A stretch of 62,497 nucleotides of DNA from Planktomarina sp. (GTDB lineage: Bacteria; Pseudomonadota; Alphaproteobacteria; Rhodobacterales; Rhodobacteraceae). The notes below the pieces were generated by a model, which saw only the letters and a program-made list of their open reading frames with translations, had not been told where the DNA came from and did not search any database. A program made the translations under genes and the position numbers. Below are positions 18,767 through 26,828 of this stretch, one piece after another. Where the stretch lies: positions 1-62,497 of the forward strand of contig JADHLF010000008.1 of NCBI GenBank assembly GCA_016780825.1. The letters run 5' to 3'. Position 1 is the first letter of the stretch. Each line of letters opens with the position of its first letter.

Positions 18767-19437
18767 CACGGGTTTTGAAATCAATGAGTCAAATGCCACA
18801 GGACCAAGACGGCGCTGTTACCTCAGCCGTCATCTTTTTGCATGGTTACGGGGCAAATGGGGCCGATCTGATGGGGCTGGCCGAGGTCTTGGCAGATCAT
18901 ATGCCGGGCACGCTATTTCTTGCGCCCAATGCACCAGAGACGACTGTTATGGCGCCCATGGGGCTGCAATGGTTTCCCATCCCTTGGATTGATGGATCTT
19001 CAGAGGAAGATGCCGCCAATGGTCTGCAAGCGGCGTCAGAGGATTTAAATGCCTATCTGGATGGGGTGATGGTGGATTATGATCTGCTGCCCGAACAGGT
19101 GGTGATATTTGGATTTTCGCAAGGCACTATGATGGCGCTGCATGTGGCGCCGCGGCGCGAAGATCCGGTGGCCGGGGTTGTGGCTTTCTCGGGCCGGTTG
19201 CTGCAGGCGGAGGCCTTGCAAGAGGAGGCCCAATCTAAGATGCCGATCCTTTTGGTGCATGGGGATGCGGATGAGGTTGTGCCGATTGACGCTTTGCCCC
19301 ATGCGGCCGAGGCTTTGGAGGCCGCGGGGTTCAAAGAGGTTTATGCCCATATCATGAAGGGTACGGGCCATGGCATTGGTCCAGATGGGCTACAGGTGGC
19401 TTTGGCCTTTATGCGCAAACAGTTGGGTATGGAGTGA
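18763..19437 (+). CDS. Carboxylesterase / phospholipase family alpha/beta hydrolase
   Basis: The 224-residue product is a small alpha/beta hydrolase of the carboxylesterase/lysophospholipase (Abhydrolase_2) family. The catalytic triad is visible: Ser119 in GFSQG, Asp170 in HGDADEVVP and His203 in GTGHGIG. An oxyanion-hole FLHGYGANG lies near residue 31. There is no signal peptide, so it should act in the cytoplasm. The ATG at 18763 overlaps the preceding glycosylase stop (ATGA). The natural substrate is unknown. Confidence 0.88.
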   Translation: MTRVLKSMSQMPQDQDGAVTSAVIFLHGYGANGADLMGLAEVLADHMPGTLFLAPNAPETTVMAPMGLQWFPIPWIDGSSEEDAANGLQAASEDLNAYLDGVMVDYDLLPEQVVIFGFSQGTMMALHVAPRREDPVAGVVAFSGRLLQAEALQEEAQSKMPILLVHGDADEVVPIDALPHAAEALEAAGFKEVYAHIMKGTGHGIGPDGLQVALAFMRKQLGME

Positions 19438-19517
19438 TTGGGGTCCACCAGATACAGGGGTTGCCTGTTTTATTTCCCCAGATATAGTGGCCCCAAGTAG
19501 CGAACGGGGCGCCATCT

Positions 19518-20102
19518 ATGACTGGAGACTTTAGAACGCAATTTGTGAGAGAAGCGGCCAAGCCGGTGCAGAGGCCGGCCTTGGTGCTCAACGCGGATTA
19601 TCGCCCCTTGTCCTATTACCCGCTGTCGCTGTGGAGCTGGCAAGATGCTGTGAAGGCGGCCTGGCTTGACCGGGTGCAGATTGTTGCGGAATACGACGAT
19701 ATTGTGCGCTCGCCGACAACGCAAATTCGTATCCCATCCGTCGTTGTGCTGCGCGATTATGTCAAACCGCAAAGCTCTGTGGCCTTTACGCGCTTCAATC
19801 TATTTTTGCGAGATGAGTTTTCGTGCCAATATTGCGGCGCGCGCGGGGATTTGACCTTTGATCATGTGGTGCCGCGCACGCGCGGGGGGCGCACCAGTTG
19901 GGAGAATGTGGTCGCGGCCTGCTCCAAATGCAACTTGAAAAAAGGCTCCCGCAGTCTGAAGCAATCGGGGCTGCATCTGCGCAAACCGATCCGCAAACCA
20001 CAGGCAGAAGAGCTGCGCAATCTCGGGCGAAAATTTCCACCGGGCCATCTGCATGAAAGCTGGGTGGATTTTCTGTATTGGGATGCAGAGCTTGAGGCCT
20101 AG
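19518..20102 (+). CDS. HNH endonuclease family protein
   Basis: The 194-residue protein has an HNH nuclease domain in its second half: a zinc pair CQYC (103/106), the general-base region DHVVPRTRGG with His116, Asn130 in SWENVVAAC and a second pair CSKC (135/138). The N-terminal part (RPALVLNADYRPLSYYPLSLWSWQDAV) is the widespread stand-alone form found in many proteobacteria and cyanobacteria, not a homing or restriction nuclease. Its DNA target and role are unknown. Its last 4 nt overlap the end of the convergent radical SAM gene. Confidence 0.9.
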   Translation: MTGDFRTQFVREAAKPVQRPALVLNADYRPLSYYPLSLWSWQDAVKAAWLDRVQIVAEYDDIVRSPTTQIRIPSVVVLRDYVKPQSSVAFTRFNLFLRDEFSCQYCGARGDLTFDHVVPRTRGGRTSWENVVAACSKCNLKKGSRSLKQSGLHLRKPIRKPQAEELRNLGRKFPPGHLHESWVDFLYWDAELEA

Positions 20103-21031
20103 GCCGAACAGCTGGCTCCCCCGAGCACACAAAATTTTGCGCAATGCGGGTGGTTGAGCGCGACGTCTTTTTCCGCCTCTTGTAACGTGGTGCCCAATTC
20201 GAATTCTGGCGCATAGGCCAAAAGCGTGCAGGTCAAAACCGCGGGGCGCGGGGCGCCCTTGCGTTTGACCACCATGCGCGAGGAGGCACACATCAAACTG
20301 TCGGGATCCTTGTCCAAGATTCCCCAGCAGGCTGTGGTGATCTCTGGCACTTCGGCGCGTTCGTCCAGCTCTGGAAACAGCACGGTGACGCCGGGATTAA
20401 AGGCGTCAATGTCATATCCGTTCTGTTCAAAAAGCGCGCTATAGCCGGCTCTGCTTGCGGCCTCGCTGTCGCCCCAGACGGTGCGGCCAGCGACATGCAT
20501 GCGGATGCCAACATCGCGCAGCCAGTTCATACCCTGGAGCGTTTTGTCAAAGGCGCCCTTGCCGCGCTCCGTGTCATGATTGGCGCGGTCAAAGTGATCG
20601 AGCGAGATGCGCAGCGTGAGTTTGCCGGGGTAGGCGGCATTGAGCGCCACCAGCCCCTGTTTGACCCGTTTGCGCATCATGGGCAGCATGGCATTGGTTA
20701 AGATCAGCACCTCGTAACCGGCCGCCAGGCTGCATTCGGCGATCGCAATCATTTCTGGGTTCATGAAGGGTTCCCCGCCGGTAAAAGCAATCTCGCGCAC
20801 CGGCCAGTTTCGGGTGACCAATTGCTCCAGATAGTCTTTCACCTCATCGGCAGTGATATAGACCAAAGCATCATTGGTCGGGCTGCTGTCGATATAGCAA
20901 TTGACGCATTCAATATTGCAAAGCGTGCCCGTGTTGAACCACAAAGTCTCAGGATGGGTCAGGGCCACCCGCGCGCGCGCCTCACCTTTTGCGGTCACAT
21001 TGGGGTCGGAGAATTTTTCGAGATGGGCCAT
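20099..21031 (-). CDS. Radical SAM protein with Cys-rich C-terminus
   Basis: The 310-residue product binds a radical SAM 4Fe-4S cluster through Cys38, Cys42 and Cys45 (CNIECVNC) and has the SAM-binding GGEPFMNPE motif. The last 80 residues hold six more cysteines (CWGILDKD, LMCASS, LTCTLL, HPHCAKFCVLGGASC), which suggests an auxiliary Fe-S cluster as in SPASM/Twitch enzymes. The start at 21031 has a GGAG sequence about 9 nt upstream; the extension to 21118 is not conserved. I do not recognise the substrate, and there is no nearby peptide or cofactor gene to suggest one. Confidence 0.85.
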   Translation of the reverse strand: MAHLEKFSDPNVTAKGEARARVALTHPETLWFNTGTLCNIECVNCYIDSSPTNDALVYITADEVKDYLEQLVTRNWPVREIAFTGGEPFMNPEMIAIAECSLAAGYEVLILTNAMLPMMRKRVKQGLVALNAAYPGKLTLRISLDHFDRANHDTERGKGAFDKTLQGMNWLRDVGIRMHVAGRTVWGDSEAASRAGYSALFEQNGYDIDAFNPGVTVLFPELDERAEVPEITTACWGILDKDPDSLMCASSRMVVKRKGAPRPAVLTCTLLAYAPEFELGTTLQEAEKDVALNHPHCAKFCVLGGASCSA

Positions 21032-21181
21032 AGGTTGTCGCTCCCTGAAATCATGTGCAGCACTGCTTTCGCCCTCCTTAATACGGGGAGGCACAGAAAA
21101 AAAGCGTCGATGAAACATGCTGACAGAGAAGTGATCGCGCCCTATAAGGTGGACAGTGGCCGCGCAGCGTTGTAAGGCACC

Positions 21182-21193
21182 GTTAGCGCAAAC
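21182..21193. promoter_or_regulatory. Inverted repeat upstream of zwf, possible operator
   Basis: GTTAGCGCAAAC is a 12-bp inverted repeat with one mismatched pair (GTTnGCGCnAAC) that ends 18 nt before the zwf start codon. Its size and shape fit a LacI- or GntR-type operator for the sugar-phosphate operon. No cognate regulator gene lies next to it. Confidence 0.3.
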
Positions 21194-21211
21194 ATTTTAG
21201 AGGATCCGCCC

Positions 21212-22663
21212 ATGGTCTCCCGTGTCATCCCCGTTGAGCCTTTCGATCTTGTCATCTTTGGTGGCACGGGTGATTTGGCACGTCGAAAAATATTGCCGGG
21301 GCTGTTTCGCAGGTTCTGTGCCGGTCAAATGCCGGCTAATGCGCGCATCATAGGGGCTGCGCGCGGGGATATCGGCCAGAAGGGCTATCAAGACTTGATC
21401 CGCGCAGCCATCAATGAATTTGGTGCGCCCTCCGCCGAGAGCCTGGCGCAACTCGATGCCTTCATTGCACAGCTGCATTATGTTGCGGTCGATATTTGCG
21501 GCGACGGGGGATGGGATGAATTGGCCAAATTGATCCGAAAGGATTTGGTGAACGCCTATTATTTCTCAGTTGCTCCAAGTCTATTTGGCGATATCGCCGC
21601 CCGCTTGAACTCATGGAAGATTGCCACACCGGCGGCGCGCATCGTTGTGGAAAAACCTTTTGGCCGCGATTTGCAAAGTGCCAAGGCGCTCAACAACGTT
21701 TTGTCGCAACAGTTTGACGAGGGCCAAATCTATCGGATTGACCATTATTTGGGCAAGGAAACGGTGCAAAATCTCATGGCCGTGCGCTTTGGCAATCTGT
21801 TGTTTGAACCTTTGTGGAACGCACAATATGTCGACCACATTCAGATCACCGTGGCGGAAACGGTGGGCGTTGGCGGGCGCGGGGCCTATTACGACACATC
21901 AGGCGCTATGCGCGATATGGTGCAAAACCATTTGATGCAGCTGCTATGCTTGATCGCGATGGAGCCGCCGTCACATTTTGATCCTGATGCGGTGCGCGAC
22001 GAAAAGCTAAAAGTCATCCGAAGCTTGGCGCCGGTGGCCGCACATCACGTTGTGCGCGGCCAATATGATGCCACCGCCACCACGGCCAGCTATCGCACGG
22101 ATGCGGAAAACCCGCGCAGCTTTACCGAAAGCTATGTCGCCATTAAGGCGCATATCGAGAATTGGCGTTGGGCCGGGGTTCCGTTTTATCTGCGAACTGG
22201 AAAGCGGCTCAAGGCACGGACCTCTGAAATCGCGATTGTCTTCAAGAAGTTGCCCCATTCGATTTTTGAAAAATCTGCCGATGAAAAGCAAAACATCCTG
22301 GCCATTCAGTTGCAACCCAATGAGGGAATGACGCTGGATGTCACCATTAAAGAGCCCGGTCCTGGCGGGATGCGTTTGGTGCATGTGCCGCTGGATATGA
22401 CATTTGCCGATGCCCTTGGCGATCACTCAGAGGACACGCCAGATGCCTATGAACGGTTGATCATGGATGTGATACGCGGTGATCAAACGCTGTTTATGCG
22501 CGGCGATGAGGTGGAGGCCGCCTGGAAATGGACGGATCCTATTATTGAAGCCTGGGAGGCACGCAATGATGTGCCCAAGCTTTACGACGTCGGCTCGGCT
22601 GGACCTGAAGATGCTATGGCGCTCATCCACCGTGACGGTCGGCGATGGCGCGAGGTGAAGTGA
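21212..22663 (+). CDS. zwf: Glucose-6-phosphate 1-dehydrogenase
   Basis: Zwf oxidises glucose-6-phosphate to 6-phosphogluconolactone, the first step to the Entner-Doudoroff and pentose phosphate routes. The 483-residue product has the nucleotide-binding FGGTGDLARRK at residues 16-26 and the substrate/catalytic RIDHYLGKETVQN around residue 177. It shares its stop codon's last base with the start of pgl, giving a tight zwf-pgl-pgi operon. No edd or eda gene is in the window. Confidence 0.97.
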   Translation: MVSRVIPVEPFDLVIFGGTGDLARRKILPGLFRRFCAGQMPANARIIGAARGDIGQKGYQDLIRAAINEFGAPSAESLAQLDAFIAQLHYVAVDICGDGGWDELAKLIRKDLVNAYYFSVAPSLFGDIAARLNSWKIATPAARIVVEKPFGRDLQSAKALNNVLSQQFDEGQIYRIDHYLGKETVQNLMAVRFGNLLFEPLWNAQYVDHIQITVAETVGVGGRGAYYDTSGAMRDMVQNHLMQLLCLIAMEPPSHFDPDAVRDEKLKVIRSLAPVAAHHVVRGQYDATATTASYRTDAENPRSFTESYVAIKAHIENWRWAGVPFYLRTGKRLKARTSEIAIVFKKLPHSIFEKSADEKQNILAIQLQPNEGMTLDVTIKEPGPGGMRLVHVPLDMTFADALGDHSEDTPDAYERLIMDVIRGDQTLFMRGDEVEAAWKWTDPIIEAWEARNDVPKLYDVGSAGPEDAMALIHRDGRRWREVK

Positions 22664-23340
22664 TGCAGCTGGCATCTTATGAAACCGCATCTGAAATGAT
22701 GCAAAGCCTCTCGGCGCAAATTGCGTCAGAGCTCTCTGCGGCGATTGCGCTGCGCGGGCGCGCTTGTTTGGCCGTGCCGGGCGGCAGCACGCCGGGCCCG
22801 CTCTTTGATCAGCTCAGTCAAGCGCCATTGGATTGGGCCAATGTGACTGTGATGTTGACCGATGAACGCTGGGTGCCCACGGACAGCCCACGCTCGAATA
22901 CCGGCTTGATAAAAAATCGTCTGTTGGTGAATGCCGCCAGCGCCGCGCGCTATATCGCGCTTTATGCGCCGGGTTTGGATCACGTCGGCGGCGCGCGCGT
23001 GCTATCGCAGCAGGTTGCGCCGAATTTGCCGGTCGATGTGTTGGTTTTGGGGATGGGCACGGATATGCACACAGCCTCGCTCTTTCCCGGGGCGCCCGAG
23101 CTGTCCTTCGCGCAAAGTGAGCTGGCCGATGCGGTGATGCCGATGGTGCCTGTGGAATCTGACCTCGAGCCGCGCGTGACCTTGAGTGCCCCGGCGCTTG
23201 AAACGGCGCGCCAGACCCATGTTTTGATCCTTGGCGAGGAGAAAAAAGCGGCCCTGGCGCTCGCGCAAAGGCTGTCGCCCGCGGAGGCACCGATTGCACA
23301 ATTTTTACCCAATGCAACTGTGCATTGGAGCCCGGTTTAG
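22663..23340 (+). CDS. pgl: 6-phosphogluconolactonase
   Basis: Pgl hydrolyses 6-phosphogluconolactone made by Zwf. The 225-residue product shows the family motifs AVPGGSTPGPLFDQLS near residue 40, MLTDERWVPTDSPRSN and VLGMGTDMHTASLFPG. The ATG at 22663 overlaps the zwf TGA by one base (TGATG), and this start, not the longer one at 22645, fits the family. It is followed by pgi after 9 nt. Confidence 0.95.
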   Translation: MQLASYETASEMMQSLSAQIASELSAAIALRGRACLAVPGGSTPGPLFDQLSQAPLDWANVTVMLTDERWVPTDSPRSNTGLIKNRLLVNAASAARYIALYAPGLDHVGGARVLSQQVAPNLPVDVLVLGMGTDMHTASLFPGAPELSFAQSELADAVMPMVPVESDLEPRVTLSAPALETARQTHVLILGEEKKAALALAQRLSPAEAPIAQFLPNATVHWSPV

Positions 23341-23349
23341 GACGAAACG

Positions 23350-24939
23350 ATGTTCGCAAATTTAAAAGAAAAATTCACTGCCGTGAGCGGTCGTCAGATT
23401 ATCAGCTTGTTTGATGATCAAAGAGCCGAGGACTTCTCGGTGCGGGCCGATGGGCTGTTTTTTGATTATTCCAAGACAAATATTGATGATGAAACCCGCG
23501 CCATGCTTTTGGCGCTTCTCGGCAAAATCGATTTGCCTCAAAAGCGGGCGGCGATGTTTTCAGGTGAAAAGATCAACATCACAGAAGACCGTGCGGTCTT
23601 GCACACCGCTTTGCGCCGCGCGTCTGGTCCCCTTATTGTGGAGGGCTGCGATGTCATGGAGCAGGTTTTGACCACGCGGTCGCGACTTTTGGAATTCGCC
23701 GAGGCCGTGCGCTCTGGTGCGGTGCAAGGGCAGGGTGGGGCCTATACGGATGTGGTGAATATCGGCATTGGCGGCTCTGATTTGGGGCCGGCGATGGCCT
23801 ATTTGGCCCTCAAACCCTATGCGCAGGGCCCTCGGTGCCATTTTGTCAGCAATGTGGATGGCGCGCATGTGACCGATGTGTTGGAGAATTTGGATCCGCG
23901 CACCACTTTGGTGATTGTCGCGTCCAAAACTTTTACCACGATTGAGACCCTTACCAATGCTCAAACAGCCCTGCGCTGGATGGCGACGGCGGTGGAGCGG
24001 CCGGCGGATCATTTTGTGGCCCTGAGCACTGCGAAGGAAAAAACCTCGGCCTTTGGGATTGCAGCAGATCGGGTCTTTGGCTTTGAAGATTGGGTTGGTG
24101 GACGCTATTCGGTTTGGGGACCAATTGGTCTGAGCTTGGCCATTGCCATAGGGGCGGAGCACTTCCGGGCTTTTCTAAACGGTGCTGAGACGATGGATAG
24201 GCATTTTCAAACCGCAGCCGCGCAAGACAATTTGCCCGTCATGCTGGCCTTGGTGGGGGTGTGGCATGCACAGGTGGCTGGATATGCCACCCGCGCTGTA
24301 TTGCCCTACGAGCAGCGCCTGTCGCGTTTTCCTGCCTATCTACAGCAGCTTGAAATGGAATCCAACGGTAAGGGCGTGGGGATTGACGGCCAAGATCTCC
24401 TGGATCCCTCAGGGCCAATTGTTTGGGGAGAACCGGGCACAAATGGGCAGCATGCCTTCTATCAGTTGATCCACCAAGGCCAGCATATCATTCCTTGCGA
24501 ATTCATGCTGGCCAAAGAGGGCCACGAGCCGCAATTGGCGCATCAACATCACTTGCTTCAAGCCAATTGTCTGGCGCAATCGCAGGCATTGATGCTTGGG
24601 CGGGACCTGCCCGCAGCGCTGAAGATCGCAAAGGCCAAAGGGTTTGAGGGCGTGGAATTGGAGCGCCAGGCCCGGCATCGGGTTTTTAAAGGCAACCGAC
24701 CGTCCACAACGTTGATCTATCCCAAACTCACGCCCTTTTGCCTTGGGCAGCTGATTGCACTCTATGAACACCGGGTCTTTGTCGAAGGGGTGATCCTTGG
24801 GATCAATTCCTTTGATCAATGGGGCGTTGAGCTGGGCAAGGAATTGGCCACGGCTTTGGAACCTGTTGTGAAAGGCGACAGTGCCGGGGAGCACAATGAT
24901 CCCTCAACCGTGAACCTTGTGGCGCAGCTGCGCTCCTAA
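23350..24939 (+). CDS. pgi: Glucose-6-phosphate isomerase
   Basis: Pgi interconverts glucose-6-phosphate and fructose-6-phosphate. The 529-residue product has VNIGIGGSDLGPAMAYLAL, the SKTFTTIET phosphate loop, FEDWVGGRYSVWGPIG, the catalytic ESNGKG segment and GTNGQHAFYQLIHQG. All are intact and the length is normal. It is the last gene of zwf-pgl-pgi, and its 3' end overlaps by 4 nt the convergent Gfo/Idh gene of the proposed sulfoquinovose cluster. Confidence 0.98.
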   Translation: MFANLKEKFTAVSGRQIISLFDDQRAEDFSVRADGLFFDYSKTNIDDETRAMLLALLGKIDLPQKRAAMFSGEKINITEDRAVLHTALRRASGPLIVEGCDVMEQVLTTRSRLLEFAEAVRSGAVQGQGGAYTDVVNIGIGGSDLGPAMAYLALKPYAQGPRCHFVSNVDGAHVTDVLENLDPRTTLVIVASKTFTTIETLTNAQTALRWMATAVERPADHFVALSTAKEKTSAFGIAADRVFGFEDWVGGRYSVWGPIGLSLAIAIGAEHFRAFLNGAETMDRHFQTAAAQDNLPVMLALVGVWHAQVAGYATRAVLPYEQRLSRFPAYLQQLEMESNGKGVGIDGQDLLDPSGPIVWGEPGTNGQHAFYQLIHQGQHIIPCEFMLAKEGHEPQLAHQHHLLQANCLAQSQALMLGRDLPAALKIAKAKGFEGVELERQARHRVFKGNRPSTTLIYPKLTPFCLGQLIALYEHRVFVEGVILGINSFDQWGVELGKELATALEPVVKGDSAGEHNDPSTVNLVAQLRS

Positions 24940-26021
24940 AGCTCCACCACCCGTTTTTCCAACGCCGAAACTTGGGCCGCCTGCCCCATGCGCACGGCCC
25001 AAATCCCATCGGTGAGGCTGACCTCTGGCGCCGCGCCCTGCAAGACAACTTGTTGAAATTTCTGATGTTGATAGAAGGTTGAGCCATTGTGATCACCCGC
25101 GGCCAGAAGCGCTTCGGGCACAGGGGTGTCGATCCGGCGGGGGCCCATCGGGCTGCGCGGGCTGATCACAACATGCGGGACCGGCGGGGATGCCAAATGC
25201 GCAGGCCAAAAACGCGCCGGGCCCGGCACTTTGCAGGCAATCTTTCCCTTGGGCCCGACGGCGTGAATTTCTTCCTGATATTCTGAGCCTTCAGCAAACA
25301 TGCTCAACTCTAACATGGCGCGGGCACCGCTGGCGAAATCGACAATAACATAACCGCAGTCCCAAATGTCGGAGCGACGCCCGGCGTAAACCTCATCTAA
25401 ATGATTCACTTCCTGACCCGCGCTGGCCATCACCCGTATCGGGTCAGATTTTAAAATCAGCCGCATGAGATCAAAGAAATGGCAGCATTTTTCGACCAAA
25501 GTTCCGCCAGAATTGTGATTAAATCGGTTCCAATCGCCGACTTTTGGCAGAAACGGAAAACGATGCTCGCGTATGGTGAGCATTTTGATCCCGCCTGTGA
25601 CCGCCTCGGCTTGATCAATCAGCGCCGCAACTGGCGGCATATAGCGATATTCCATCGCAACCCAAACCGGGGCGGGATAGGTTTGCGCGAAGGCCTGGGC
25701 CTCGGCCAAATCGGCGGGATCCGTGAAGAGGGGCTTTTCGCAGAGGATCGGCAAGGCACGTTGAGCTGCAATCTGTTGCAGCTGTGGCATATGGCAATGA
25801 TTGGGGCTGACGATGACCAAGCAATCAAGGGCTTCGAAGGATAAGAGCGCATCTAGACTGTCAACCATCCTGGCCCGTGGCAAAACCTTGGCCGCCTGTG
25901 CGCGCATCTCGGCGTCCGGTTCAAACACGACGGTGATCTGCGTGCCCTCTAACAGTTCAATGTTGCGAATATGCTCCTGGCCCATCATGCCGCAGCCAAT
26001 TAATCCATAGCGTAGTGTCAT
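24936..26021 (-). CDS. Gfo/Idh/MocA family NAD(P)-binding protein; candidate NAD-dependent sulfoquinovosidase
   Basis: The 361-residue protein has an N-terminal Rossmann fold (GLIGCGMMG, residues 6-14), the CEKP motif at 94-97 and the C-terminal alpha/beta domain of the Gfo/Idh/MocA family. Most members are sugar dehydrogenases. A recently described group (glycoside hydrolase family GH188) uses bound NAD to cleave sulfoquinovose glycosides, and such genes occur in sulfoquinovose clusters. Its place beside the SsuD-like monooxygenase and aldo/keto reductase makes that role attractive, but this is inference. It lies downstream of the GntR gene, 9 nt away, on the same strand. Confidence 0.8.
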   Translation of the reverse strand: MTLRYGLIGCGMMGQEHIRNIELLEGTQITVVFEPDAEMRAQAAKVLPRARMVDSLDALLSFEALDCLVIVSPNHCHMPQLQQIAAQRALPILCEKPLFTDPADLAEAQAFAQTYPAPVWVAMEYRYMPPVAALIDQAEAVTGGIKMLTIREHRFPFLPKVGDWNRFNHNSGGTLVEKCCHFFDLMRLILKSDPIRVMASAGQEVNHLDEVYAGRRSDIWDCGYVIVDFASGARAMLELSMFAEGSEYQEEIHAVGPKGKIACKVPGPARFWPAHLASPPVPHVVISPRSPMGPRRIDTPVPEALLAAGDHNGSTFYQHQKFQQVVLQGAAPEVSLTDGIWAVRMGQAAQVSALEKRVVEL

Positions 26022-26030
26022 TATCTGTCC

Positions 26031-26744
26031 TTATTTGATACGAGCGACATAGCGTGAAACGGAAGGATCGTACCAGTTTCGTGAAAACTCGAGGGCAGCG
26101 CCTGTGTTGGCCCATGCGATTCTTTCCACATAACCGGCAGTTTCTCCGGGCCGCAGACCAAATTGATCTACGGCCCAAGGGGGGGTTGGGGCAAAAGAGA
26201 TGTGATCCTCGGCCCTTACAATCCACAGTCCAAATCGGGTTTGATAGGTATGGTAGAGCGACTCAGAAATCTCTTCGGCCGCGATATCATCCGCCACGGA
26301 ACCATCTAGCCATATTTCTTCTAGGGCCGCGGGCCGATGATCCAAAAACCGCAGGCGGCGAAACCGGAAAGCGGTTGGATCTGCACCAAAATAAGGCGCA
26401 TTGACCGGTTTGGTCAGCCGGTCAACCGACAAGAGCTGCGCGGTGGGAAGACCGGCTCCATTCAGGGACTCTAATCTAAAAAATGAATAAATATTCGCGG
26501 CTTGAGGGGCTATATTTATGTAATTTCCGGAGCCTTGTTTGCTGTGGATGAGGTGTTGATCTCTTAGGCGCTTTAACGCCTTACGCAAAGTGCCGACGGC
26601 CACGCCAAATTCTGCGGCCATGGTCCGTTCCGGTGGCAAGCGCTCTCCGTCGAGCCATTGCCCCGCGGTGATGCGGCGCGCGATGGCTTCGCTGATCTGC
26701 ACATAGCTGGGCAAAGCGCCGGGTGAGGGTGTCGGATTGGCCAT
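26031..26744 (-). CDS. GntR family (HutC/UTRA type) transcriptional regulator
   Basis: The 237-residue product has an N-terminal winged helix (PSYVQISEAIARRITAGQW, LPPERTMAAEFGVAVGTLRKALKRL) and a C-terminal effector domain of the UTRA kind (APYFGADPTAFRFRRLRFL, ...TRFGLWIVRAEDHISF). The ATG at 26744 is used because longer readings pass through the divergent promoter region. It most likely controls its own operon and the divergent monooxygenase/reductase pair through the inverted repeat at 26775-26786. The effector is probably a sugar or sugar derivative, by family. Confidence 0.87.
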   Translation of the reverse strand: MANPTPSPGALPSYVQISEAIARRITAGQWLDGERLPPERTMAAEFGVAVGTLRKALKRLRDQHLIHSKQGSGNYINIAPQAANIYSFFRLESLNGAGLPTAQLLSVDRLTKPVNAPYFGADPTAFRFRRLRFLDHRPAALEEIWLDGSVADDIAAEEISESLYHTYQTRFGLWIVRAEDHISFAPTPPWAVDQFGLRPGETAGYVERIAWANTGAALEFSRNWYDPSVSRYVARIK

Positions 26745-26767
26745 GGGGTCTGCGAATTGATCCACTA

Positions 26768-26796
26768 TTGATTTACATCTTGATGTGAGGTTTAAA
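26768..26796 (+). promoter_or_regulatory. Candidate promoter with internal GntR-type operator
   Basis: TTGATT (26768-26773), a 17-nt spacer and TTTAAA (26791-26796) form a plausible sigma-70 promoter for the monooxygenase gene starting at 26829. The spacer contains ACATC-TT-GATGT (26775-26786), a perfect 5-bp inverted repeat with 2-nt centre, well placed for repression by the divergent GntR protein. Confidence 0.4.
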
Positions 26797-26828
26797 GATG
26801 AAATGCAAGCCTTCTTTTCGAGACCGCA

